From NCBI GenBank assembly GCA_947492585.1, contig CANLND010000017.1, positions 28,668 through 92,667 of the forward strand: DNA of 64,000 nucleotides, written 5' to 3'. Below are positions 35,986 to 43,951 of this stretch, in pieces. The position numbers were made by a program, and so were the translations under genes. The first letter of the stretch is position 1; each line of letters starts with the position of its first letter. Below the pieces are notes generated by a model. It ran no database searches. It saw only the letters and a program-made list of their open reading frames with translations, and was not told the origin of the DNA. The stretch comes from an uncultured Paracoccaceae bacterium. Its GTDB lineage: Bacteria > Pseudomonadota > Alphaproteobacteria > Rhodobacterales > Rhodobacteraceae.

Positions 35986-38577
35986 CTAGTTCACCATCTG
36001 CTGTAGTATTTTCGGCAGGATACCACCACTGCGCAGCGTCTCAATCTCCTGCCACGTTTCGACAGCCGCACAGCATTTGACACGGGTCGCCCCACCGTCA
36101 CCTCGAATGACAGTCACCTCAGTTTCCAGATTTGGACACAGTGCGTCATTCGTGACGTTGATCTCTACGCGGTCAAACGGTGTCAAATTCTCCCGGTGAG
36201 GTGCAAAACCATCGATGATACGCAGCGGCAACACCCCCATCCCAATCAGGTTACTCCGGTGAATTCGCTCAAACCCGTTGGCAACGATGGCGCGCGCGCC
36301 CAACAATGCCACGCCCTTGGCCGCCCAATCGCGACTGGACCCCATCCCATAGCGTTCACCGGCCAGAATGACCGTAGACTGCCCCTGTGCCTCTAATAGC
36401 GATGCCGCCTCAAACACTGGGCGCGACACGCCATCTTCCAAAACTGTATGTGACGGCAGCAGCGATTGTCCCAGGTAATTGGTGGCCAGTCTGTTGGTGA
36501 ACAACCCACGCACCATGACCTCCCAATTGCCGCGGTAGGCCGCATAGACATTCATATCCAAGGGATCGCCGCCACGCTCGATCAACCACCGTCCCGCTTC
36601 GCTGTTGGGATCAACCCAACCCGCAGGCGAAATATGGTCGGTTGTCATATCATCGCCAAGCACCATCAATGGTGCGGCCTGATACTGCCCCAAGCGCGAC
36701 GTTTCATCCAGTGACGCAAATTTGGGACGCCGCAAGTAGCGCGAATTTGGAGACCAGGGAAACTGCGCCGCATCCACCGCCTGGATCGCCTGCCACTGCG
36801 TGCTTTTCCACGATCGGGCAAACTCCTGCGGGACGTCGTCGGCCCGAAAGCCCCGCGCCAAGGCGGCATCAATTTCATCTTCGCTTGGCCAGATGTCAGC
36901 CAGAGAAACGCTTTTCCCGTCGGGATCCTTGCCAATCGGATCTGACAGAATGTCCCCATGCAAGACCCCTTTCAGGGCATAGGCAACAACCAACGGCGGG
37001 GACATGATATATGCCAGATCCAATTTGGGATGCACACGCCCCGGAAAATTTCGATTGCCCGATAACACCGCACTGACGGCTTTACCATCGGTCAACGCTT
37101 GGTCCACCACCTCGGGCAGCGATCCTGAATTGCCGATGCATGTGGTACAGCCGAAGCCGACAATATCAAACCCAACCGCAGAAAAATCCTGTGTCAGCCC
37201 AGCCCGTTGCAGATAGGTCCGGGCCGATGGTGATCCCGGAGCCAGTGATGTCTTGACCCAATGGGGCGGACACAATCCAAATTTGCGCGCCTTGCGCGCC
37301 AACAGGCCAGCGGCGACCAACATGCGCGGATCGGATGTATTCGTGCAGCTGGTAATCGCCGCAACACCAACTGCCCCATCAGGAACAGCCGCATCATTTG
37401 GGGGGGACACGTCCAGCTGTCGTCCGATTGCCTGCTCCACGCGGGCGCTGGCATCTTTGGGCAGGCAGCAATCCTGTGGGCGGCGCGGACCGGCAATGGT
37501 GGTGCCAACTTTTGTCAGATCAATCTTTAGGGTTCTATTGAACTGCGGCCGCTGATCCGGCTCAAACCAAAGCCCCATCTGCCGGAACACAGGCTCAATC
37601 ACATCCACAGCGTCTGCGGCCCGGCCGGTACGACGCAGATATTCGATCACAGCTGTATCAACCGGGAAAAACCCGGTTGAGGCTCCGTACTCTGGCGCCA
37701 TATTCGCAACAACCGCCCGCGCATCCGCGGTCAAGGTTCCAACCCCTGTACCAAAGAATTCAACGAAGCTGCCCGAAACGTCCATTTTTCTCAGGGCTTG
37801 TGTCACAAACAACGCCAGATCGGTTGGCATCACGCCCGTCGAAAGACGGCCAACCAGCTCAACCCCAACGACATCCGGCACCGCCAACGAAACAGAAGCG
37901 CCAAACATGACGCTTTCGGCTTCAAGCCCGCCAACACCCCATCCCAGCACACCAATACCGTTGATCATCGGCGTGTGACTGTCGGTGCCCAGCAACATAT
38001 CTGGATGAACCAACCCATCGTCACGTTTGACGATCACCGTCGCCAACTGTTCAAGGTTGATCGTGTGCATAATCCCGGTGCCCGGCGGGTTCACCCGGAC
38101 ACCCTCCATATTTTGCGACGCCCACTTCATAAACGCATAGCGCTCTTTGTTGCGCTCGATCTCATTGGCACGGTTGCGCTCAGACGCGGATTTTTGCGCG
38201 TAGACATCAACAGCAAGAGAGTGATCAACCGAAACCTCGACCGGCAGGGTCGGCGTCAATTGACCCGGTGCGCCACCTGCTTCTGCCAACGCGTCCCGCA
38301 ACCCTGCAATATCTGCAAGGGCCGGGGTGCATGTCGTGTCGTGCATCAAGATCCGGTTCGGCCTAAAGGTCAGCTCGGACGTTGCCGTCCCACTCCCAAG
38401 CCATGCGTCCAGGGCCGACCGCAGCTGCGCAAGATCACCTCCCCCCCGCAAATGGTTCTCAGCGAGAAGCCGCAAGACATGTGGGAGCCGGTTAATCCGC
38501 GCAGTGCCCAGCGCCTCAACCAGATCAACATGCTGCGCAACAACACCCTGCCCCAACGTGATACTTTTGTTCATCAT
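35986..38577 (-). CDS. Aconitase family hydratase
   Basis: 863 aa, AcnA-like length and domain order. Iron-sulfur cysteines are in ITSCTNTSDP and FGCTTCIGNSG; SVDHSLAVD, LLGTDSHTPM, MAPEYGASTGFFPVD, DDMTTDHISPAG and GERYGMGSSRDWAAKG are the core motifs. Canonical aconitase isomerises citrate and isocitrate. Its place between an AbrB-family gene (three- to four-base overlap) and a GntR regulator, in an operon with an RraA-fold aldolase, suggests a dedicated substrate such as another tricarboxylic acid. It may start at 38577 or at the next ATG, 38574. Confidence 0.9.
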   Translation of the reverse strand: MMNKSITLGQGVVAQHVDLVEALGTARINRLPHVLRLLAENHLRGGGDLAQLRSALDAWLGSGTATSELTFRPNRILMHDTTCTPALADIAGLRDALAEAGGAPGQLTPTLPVEVSVDHSLAVDVYAQKSASERNRANEIERNKERYAFMKWASQNMEGVRVNPPGTGIMHTINLEQLATVIVKRDDGLVHPDMLLGTDSHTPMINGIGVLGWGVGGLEAESVMFGASVSLAVPDVVGVELVGRLSTGVMPTDLALFVTQALRKMDVSGSFVEFFGTGVGTLTADARAVVANMAPEYGASTGFFPVDTAVIEYLRRTGRAADAVDVIEPVFRQMGLWFEPDQRPQFNRTLKIDLTKVGTTIAGPRRPQDCCLPKDASARVEQAIGRQLDVSPPNDAAVPDGAVGVAAITSCTNTSDPRMLVAAGLLARKARKFGLCPPHWVKTSLAPGSPSARTYLQRAGLTQDFSAVGFDIVGFGCTTCIGNSGSLPEVVDQALTDGKAVSAVLSGNRNFPGRVHPKLDLAYIMSPPLVVAYALKGVLHGDILSDPIGKDPDGKSVSLADIWPSEDEIDAALARGFRADDVPQEFARSWKSTQWQAIQAVDAAQFPWSPNSRYLRRPKFASLDETSRLGQYQAAPLMVLGDDMTTDHISPAGWVDPNSEAGRWLIERGGDPLDMNVYAAYRGNWEVMVRGLFTNRLATNYLGQSLLPSHTVLEDGVSRPVFEAASLLEAQGQSTVILAGERYGMGSSRDWAAKGVALLGARAIVANGFERIHRSNLIGMGVLPLRIIDGFAPHRENLTPFDRVEINVTNDALCPNLETEVTVIRGDGGATRVKCCAAVETWQEIETLRSGGILPKILQQMVN

Positions 38578-39617
38578 CCGTCTGCCCGATTTACGCGTTT
38601 CAAAATGGCCGGCGCCGCAAAAAGCGCTCCCAGAACACGGCAGATGTGATGGACACCAACCACAGCGACCTCCTGCCCCATCGCAACAGCAATCAACGAC
38701 ATTTCAGCCAACCCACCCGGTGAGTACGCCAATGCAAGCGCAACAGGATTGACCCCCAACAGGTTCGACACCACAACCGCCGCGGCGAACGCGAGGGTGA
38801 TCTGAACCGCCACGACAACAACCGCCGCCAATCCAACTTGCACCAGCAACTTGAAAGCGATCCCGGCAAAGCGCGATCCGACATTCACCCCAATCATGAT
38901 CTGGATCAGGTTTGAAATCTGCGTCGGCACTGCAAAGTTGCTGACACCAGTCAGATGCAAGCCTGAGCTTAAAATCATGGGAACAAGGATCAATTGAGCA
39001 GGGATGAGCTTAAACCGGCTCAAGGACACGCCAGCCGCGACACACAGCCCAAACCAACCCCAATCTTCAATAGACATGCTGGGCGCAACCGCATCCGCGG
39101 CGCGTGCGACCTCTGCGTCCGTGATAAACCCGATTAACAGCGGGATAAACAGGATCGCGAGCGCAATTCGCAGGGCGTGTACAATCGCAACGCGCCACTG
39201 TTCTGCACCAGCGGTTTCGCTCAGCAGGATCATTTCAGCAATGCCACCCGGCACAGAGCACAAGGCGGCCTCGCTTTTCCCAAAGCCAAAAAGGCGGCGC
39301 ATCAATTGGAAATTCACGACGCCGCCAGTGAACATGACAACAATCATGAACAAGAATGACGGCCACCACGCCCCCAAAGAGGAAATGACATCTATGCCAA
39401 AACCCGCCCCCAGCATGGTTCCAACCGATGCTTTGACAACTGGCATCGCACGATCGGGCTTTTGAACCGGGGCTTTGAACAGCGACAGCCCTACAATCGC
39501 AAGCATCGCACCAACCAACCACCCCAGCGGGATGTCCAGCAACGATACCAGCCACCCTCCTAAGATGGCCGCCGAAAACGTCACAATTCCGGGGATCACA
39601 GTTGCCAATCTGCTCAC
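38574..39617 (-). CDS. AbrB family integral membrane protein
   Basis: 347 aa, largely hydrophobic with about ten TM segments in two similar halves. LGWLVGAMLAIV and CSVPGGIAEMILLSE in the first half are echoed by LALAYSPGGLAEMSLIAVA in the second; the doubled PGG(I/L)AEM motif is typical of the AbrB family (often misnamed ammonia monooxygenase). Members are suspected transporters or regulators. It overlaps the aldolase and aconitase genes, so it may export or import a pathway intermediate. Confidence 0.82.
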   Translation of the reverse strand: MSRLATVIPGIVTFSAAILGGWLVSLLDIPLGWLVGAMLAIVGLSLFKAPVQKPDRAMPVVKASVGTMLGAGFGIDVISSLGAWWPSFLFMIVVMFTGGVVNFQLMRRLFGFGKSEAALCSVPGGIAEMILLSETAGAEQWRVAIVHALRIALAILFIPLLIGFITDAEVARAADAVAPSMSIEDWGWFGLCVAAGVSLSRFKLIPAQLILVPMILSSGLHLTGVSNFAVPTQISNLIQIMIGVNVGSRFAGIAFKLLVQVGLAAVVVVAVQITLAFAAAVVVSNLLGVNPVALALAYSPGGLAEMSLIAVAMGQEVAVVGVHHICRVLGALFAAPAILKRVNRADG

Positions 39618-40090
39618 GTCAGGTTCTTAACACTATGTAAAACACCGTCTGCATCTGCATAAACATACTGGTTCGGCTCAAAGGTCACTCCGCCAAAGGC
39701 GACGGCGCAGTCTGATTTCCCCCAACCTTCCTTTGCGGATTTAATCGGGGATGTGCCCAATGCAAAAACAGATATGTCCATCTCGTCGATCTCAACGCTG
39801 TCACGGATTGCCCCGTTAATGATCAGCCCCTGCCATCCATTTTCGATTGCGAGCCCAGCGATAATATCGCCAAGAATAGCAACCCGCGTCGAACCGCCAC
39901 CATCGATCACCAGAATGCGGCCTTCGCCCGGTGTTTGCAGCATCGCGCGCAGGGCCACGTTATCCTCGTAACACTTGATGGTCTGAATTCTGCCCCCTAC
40001 AAATTTCCGTTTCCCGAACTTGCGGAAAGGCAGATCCACCAATTGAAGGTGCGTCGCATGATCATCGACGAGATCGGCTGTTTTCATCAT
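39614..40090 (-). CDS. RraA-fold aldolase (HMG/CHA aldolase-like)
   Basis: About 158 aa from the ATG at 40090 or 40087. The fold pattern is clear: GRIQTIKCYEDNVALRAML, VIDGGGSTRVAILGDIIAGLA, NGWQGLIINGAIRDS with the Arg/Asp pair that binds the substrate carboxylate and divalent metal. Relatives are either RNase E regulators (RraA) or 4-hydroxy-4-methyl-2-oxoglutarate/4-carboxy-4-hydroxy-2-oxoadipate aldolases. Its place in a catabolic operon favours an aldolase that releases pyruvate. It overlaps the AbrB gene by four bases. Confidence 0.82.
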   Translation of the reverse strand: MMKTADLVDDHATHLQLVDLPFRKFGKRKFVGGRIQTIKCYEDNVALRAMLQTPGEGRILVIDGGGSTRVAILGDIIAGLAIENGWQGLIINGAIRDSVEIDEMDISVFALGTSPIKSAKEGWGKSDCAVAFGGVTFEPNQYVYADADGVLHSVKNLT

Positions 40091-40094
40091 ACCC

Positions 40095-40736
40095 TCAAAT
40101 GGTCCCAAAAGTCGTTTTTAGGTCATCGACCTCTTCAGCCGACAACAGCTTGGTTTTTTGGCCTCTCAAGGCCACCAGCAGCTTTGCGGTTTCTTCCAGT
40201 TCTTCTGCTGCACATACAGCTGAAAACAGGTTTTTGCCGCTCACAACAGGTCCGTGATTGCCAAGAAGTACCGCAGCATATTGCCCATCAAGGCCACGGA
40301 TCATTTCACCCGCCTTCGGGTCTCCGGGCTTCACGTATGGAACAAGCTTTACCGTGCCGACGCGCATAACCACATATGGTGTCAGCGGCGGAATACAGTC
40401 GTTGGGGTCAACATCCGCCAAGCAGGACAAGGCCGTCGCCCAAGTAGAGTGCAAATGCACAACCGCTCCGGCCTCGGGGCGGGTTTCGTAAAACGCCTGA
40501 TGCAGGAACACTTCTTTCGTGGGCCGGTCGCCCGCGACGTGGTTGCCGTCTGTGTCGATCTTGGCGATCCGATCTGGATCCAGATCTCCAAGGCGGACGT
40601 TGGTGGGGGTCATCAGAATGCCATCGTCCAGACGAACCGAAACGTTGCCCGCTGTTCCGACCGAAAACCCACGATCAAACATCGACTTGCACAGTACCGC
40701 CATCTGTTCTCGGGCTTGGGCTTCATTCACACTCAT
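40095..40736 (-). CDS. otnC: OtnC-like class II aldolase (3-oxo-tetronate 4-phosphate decarboxylase)
   Basis: 213 aa, class II aldolase/adducin fold. FSVGTAGNVSVRLDDG, the zinc ligands in VVHLHSTWATAL, and LGNHGPVVSG mark the family. Immediate coupling to an OtnK kinase (four-base overlap) makes it the likely 3-oxo-tetronate 4-phosphate decarboxylase, which turns four-carbon acid-sugar phosphates into dihydroxyacetone phosphate. The reaction is inferred from family and pairing. Confidence 0.85.
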   Translation of the reverse strand: MSVNEAQAREQMAVLCKSMFDRGFSVGTAGNVSVRLDDGILMTPTNVRLGDLDPDRIAKIDTDGNHVAGDRPTKEVFLHQAFYETRPEAGAVVHLHSTWATALSCLADVDPNDCIPPLTPYVVMRVGTVKLVPYVKPGDPKAGEMIRGLDGQYAAVLLGNHGPVVSGKNLFSAVCAAEELEETAKLLVALRGQKTKLLSAEEVDDLKTTFGTI

Positions 40737-42019
40737 GCATCTTCTCCCATGATCGACAGCGCCTTTTCGAAAAAGTTAGGCGCGCCAAAATTTCCTGATT
40801 TAAGGGCCAACAAGACGGGTTGATCCTCTCCCAGGATCAAAACCGGTACGCCGGGGTCGATCTCTGGTCCAATTTGCATCGCAGGGCTATCAAGAGCATC
40901 AGCCACGGCCTGCGCAACTGCGCCAGAGGTTTCCCCCCCAGCCACAACAATCTTTCGGTAGCCCCCCGCGATAAGATGCTTGGCCGTATCGGCAAACAAC
41001 GCATCAAGCGTATGAGCAACGGTTTCTTGACCAAACTTAGCCTGGATCTCTTTCACCGCGGCCGGCGTGCCCGAAGAATAAACAAGCGGCGCTTGCCCGG
41101 CGTGTTCTTGGACAAAGGCAACCAGCGTTTCGGATGTGATTTCACCTGCCATGACCTTTGGCACATCAATGGCAAAGCTCGGATGTGCCGCAGAATGCAG
41201 CTCTACCTGCCCACGGGTTGCCCCCGAACAGGAACCCGCCAAAATGGCATCGGGACCAGATTGCGGCGCCATGGCCGTTGCAGTGCCTTTGGCCGCTCCC
41301 TTGCGAATGAAATTACGCGGCAACCCCAATGCAATGCCGGATCCCCCCGTGACCAATGGCGCGTCGACCAGCGCATCACCAATCGTCAAAAGATCCTGAT
41401 CTGATGTGGCATCCACAACCGTAAACATAGTATCAGAGGCTGCCTGCTCAGACAGCGCCTCTTGGACAGCTTTAGAGCCTTGATTGACCACATCCTGTGC
41501 AATGTGCCCCACGCCCCATTCCGTTTGGCCCGCCAGAACGCGCCGAATATCGGGGTCCGTCATTGGCGTCAGCGGGTGGTTCTGCATGCCGCTTTCATTG
41601 AGCAGCTTATCAAACACAAACAGGTGGCCCTGATAGACCGTGCGGCCCACGGTTGGGAATGCCGGGCAAACAACAACACCACGTGCGTTCATCGCCGATG
41701 CAAGCGCTTGGCCAACCGGGCCAATGTTGCCTTCGCTGGTGGAATCAAAGGTCGAGCAATATTTGAAAATAATCTGCTGACAGCCCTGCTCAAGCAACCA
41801 TTCTAGAGCGGCCAGGCTTTCAGCCACAGCTTCCTCGATCGGGGCTGTGCGGCTTTTCAGCGAAATAACCCCAGCTTCGACATGCTGTGGTGCAGGCGAT
41901 GTAGGAACACCCGGGAATTGCGCAGTCGCCAAACCACCTTCGGGGGCAACCCCTTTTGCAAGAGTGTTGGCAATATCACTTGCGCCTGTGAAATCGTCGG
42001 CAATGACACCAATCAGCAT
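40733..42019 (-). CDS. otnK: OtnK-like four-carbon acid sugar kinase (DUF1537)
   Basis: 428 aa. The N-terminal domain begins MLIGVIADDFTGASDIANTL, the hallmark of four-carbon acid sugar kinases, with IIFKYCSTFDSTSEGNIGP further on. The C-terminal nucleotide-binding part includes LAGSCSGATRGQVE and VVAGGETSGAVAQA. It phosphorylates a 3-oxo-tetronate (or a close relative) using ATP. The specific isomer (D-erythronate, L-threonate, and so on) cannot be read from sequence. Confidence 0.9.
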   Translation of the reverse strand: MLIGVIADDFTGASDIANTLAKGVAPEGGLATAQFPGVPTSPAPQHVEAGVISLKSRTAPIEEAVAESLAALEWLLEQGCQQIIFKYCSTFDSTSEGNIGPVGQALASAMNARGVVVCPAFPTVGRTVYQGHLFVFDKLLNESGMQNHPLTPMTDPDIRRVLAGQTEWGVGHIAQDVVNQGSKAVQEALSEQAASDTMFTVVDATSDQDLLTIGDALVDAPLVTGGSGIALGLPRNFIRKGAAKGTATAMAPQSGPDAILAGSCSGATRGQVELHSAAHPSFAIDVPKVMAGEITSETLVAFVQEHAGQAPLVYSSGTPAAVKEIQAKFGQETVAHTLDALFADTAKHLIAGGYRKIVVAGGETSGAVAQAVADALDSPAMQIGPEIDPGVPVLILGEDQPVLLALKSGNFGAPNFFEKALSIMGEDA

Positions 42020-42031
42020 ATGATAGGTTCC

Positions 42032-42703
42032 TTATTCTGGCGTTCCGCGCAATGCGGATTGAAGTTTCTTGATCGCGGCTTCGGGGCTAGTCAAAACGGG
42101 TACTTCCGTCACAGCTCGAACAGCAGTTGCGGCACGGGCCATCGAAAAATGAGCGAGCAGGATGGCATCTGCCGAATCCAACGTCTGTGCAGCCTCAGCC
42201 ACCAGACGGTCGTGGGTTTCAGCATCTCCGGATTTCAATGCATCAAGCGCACCTTCTGCATAGACAGAGCGGATCTTGGCAGTGGACTGGCGGCGCTGCG
42301 CTTCTTCGTTGAATTCGTCCTCCATGCCTTTTACCGCAGGTGCGAACGTATAGATCATTGCAATGTCGTCACCTTCAGAAAAGGCGGCCTCAAACATTGC
42401 TTCGTTAGGCTTAAGAACTGGAATGTCAGACGTTGCGGCAGCTTCTTCGATACCACGTCCGAATGCTGAGCACGTAAATAGGATGCCGTCAGGGCGCATG
42501 TCTTCTGCGTAGCGTGCCAAGCGAACAATACGAGCGTTAAGCTCATCTAGGGTCGCGGCACCGCTTGCGCGATCTGCTGACAGGCCTTCTTCAAGGATTG
42601 TGATGGTCTCCGCATCAGGCCAAAGCTCTTTGGCTGCGGTCTCTATTGGGTCAACCGCCACTCGAGTAGCATGGATCAGGGCAATGCGCGGATGTGACGA
42701 CAT
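42032..42703 (-). CDS. Asp/Glu-racemase superfamily protein
   Basis: 223 aa with the two-domain aspartate/glutamate/hydantoin racemase fold. The first catalytic cysteine is in ILFTCSAFGRG. At the second site, where racemases have a cysteine, the sequence reads ILLAHFSMARA without Cys. Single-cysteine members include decarboxylases and isomerases such as arylmalonate decarboxylase, so racemisation is unlikely. Its position between otnK and the dehydrogenase suggests a tautomerase, isomerase or decarboxylase step. Confidence 0.75.
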   Translation of the reverse strand: MSSHPRIALIHATRVAVDPIETAAKELWPDAETITILEEGLSADRASGAATLDELNARIVRLARYAEDMRPDGILFTCSAFGRGIEEAAATSDIPVLKPNEAMFEAAFSEGDDIAMIYTFAPAVKGMEDEFNEEAQRRQSTAKIRSVYAEGALDALKSGDAETHDRLVAEAAQTLDSADAILLAHFSMARAATAVRAVTEVPVLTSPEAAIKKLQSALRGTPE

Positions 42704-42793
42704 CTGAATTCCTCGAAAATTAAGTTGGATGGCACCAACCGACCAGCACCATCCAGATTTGGCCGACCTGAGGGAGGTCGACCAAGGGAGACT

Positions 42794-43867
42794 TTAGGCT
42801 GCTGCGACGGCGTCGGCAACAAATGTGCCGAAATCATCACAATTTACAGAACCACCAAGGTCACGTGTACGCTTTGCAGGATCGTCGATCACTGCATCTA
42901 CAGCTGCTGCAATTGCGGCACCTGCGTCTTGCAGTTTCTGGATGTCGCGCTGCTCACCAAGCCATGTCAGCATCATCGCTGCAGACAGGATCAAAGACGT
43001 TGGGTTTGCAACGTTCTGGCCTTGGATGTCTGGTGCAGAACCGTGTTGTGCTTGTGCACAGCACAGGCCAGTTTCGGCGTTCGCGTTGATAGAACCCGCA
43101 AGACCCAAAGAGCCAGACAGTTCAGACGCGAGGTCAGACAGGATGTCGCCGTAGAAGTTTGTTGCAACAACAACGTCATACGCTTCTGGCTTACGCACCA
43201 GAAGAGCGGCGAACGCGTCAACGATGAACTCTTCTGTTTCAACTTCTGGGAAGTCTTTCGCAACTTCACGGAAGCACTCCAGGAACAGACCATCGGTCAT
43301 CAAGAAGGAGTTCGCTTTGTGGATCGCAGCGATCTTCTTGTCACGCTGCATCGCCAGCTTAAAGCCTTCGCGGCAGATACGCATGGAACCGTGACGTGTG
43401 ATCTTACGTACGGACAACGCCATGTTCTCGTCTGGCATCATTTCGCCAACACCTTTGAACATGTTGCGGTCTGGGTAAAAACCCTCTGTCGCTTCACGCA
43501 TGATGACCAGATCCATGTCTGGCGCTTTGTTCGGGATAAAGTCACGCGTACGTGCTGGGCGAACGTTTGCATACAGGTCAAGGCCGATGCGGAAGCCTGC
43601 AGAAACGTTACGGCCGCCTTCAACCAGCGGTGGGTAATCCATGTGGGACTGTGTGCCCAAGATTACGCCGTCAAATTCGGTGCGTGCGCGATCCAAAACT
43701 TCTTCGCGCAGCGTGATGCCGTGCTTTTCGAGGCTTTTGAAGCCGGACTCTTCTTCGTGGAAAGTCAGACCAAGATCGAATTTTTTGTTGGCTGCTTCAA
43801 CAACCTTCAGCGTTTCCGCCATAATCTCTGGGCCGATACCGTCACACGGCAAAGTCATAATACGCAT
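42794..43867 (-). CDS. Isocitrate/isopropylmalate/tartrate dehydrogenase family protein
   Basis: 357 aa. The NAD(P)-dependent beta-hydroxyacid oxidative decarboxylase fold begins PCDGIGPEIMAETLKVVEA. The substrate-metal segment (SHMDYPPLVEGG, LDLYANVRPAR), LVIMREATEGFY, the catalytic Lys/Asp region (NFYGDILSDLASEL) and HGSAPDIQGQNVANP follow. Substrate residues are not those of LeuB or Icd as far as I can align by eye, and tartrate/malate-type or threonate-type substrates fit the operon. Hairpins separate it from tctA. Confidence 0.85.
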   Translation of the reverse strand: MRIMTLPCDGIGPEIMAETLKVVEAANKKFDLGLTFHEEESGFKSLEKHGITLREEVLDRARTEFDGVILGTQSHMDYPPLVEGGRNVSAGFRIGLDLYANVRPARTRDFIPNKAPDMDLVIMREATEGFYPDRNMFKGVGEMMPDENMALSVRKITRHGSMRICREGFKLAMQRDKKIAAIHKANSFLMTDGLFLECFREVAKDFPEVETEEFIVDAFAALLVRKPEAYDVVVATNFYGDILSDLASELSGSLGLAGSINANAETGLCCAQAQHGSAPDIQGQNVANPTSLILSAAMMLTWLGEQRDIQKLQDAGAAIAAAVDAVIDDPAKRTRDLGGSVNCDDFGTFVADAVAAA

Positions 43868-43884
43868 TTTTGTCTCCTAAGTTC

Positions 43885-43936
43885 GTCACGCAGCGTGACA
43901 CTTTCTTGAAGGACCGGTCCGCATCTGCGGACCGGT
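43885..43936 (-). promoter_or_regulatory. Two hairpins between tctA and the dehydrogenase gene
   Basis: On the minus strand ACCGGTCCGC-AGAT-GCGGACCGGT (43913-43936) is a perfect 10-bp stem; GTCACGC-T-GCGTGAC (43885-43899) follows. Neither has a T-run. They probably act as mRNA-processing or stability elements and allow different levels of transporter and enzyme mRNA. Confidence 0.6.
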
Positions 43937-43951
43937 GTTTTCTGTTAAGGA

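Noticed and set aside
42725..43909. A 394-codon plus-strand frame opposite the dehydrogenase gene
   Set aside because: Antisense shadow; composition is cysteine- and phenylalanine-rich without motifs, and the minus-strand dehydrogenase is unambiguous.
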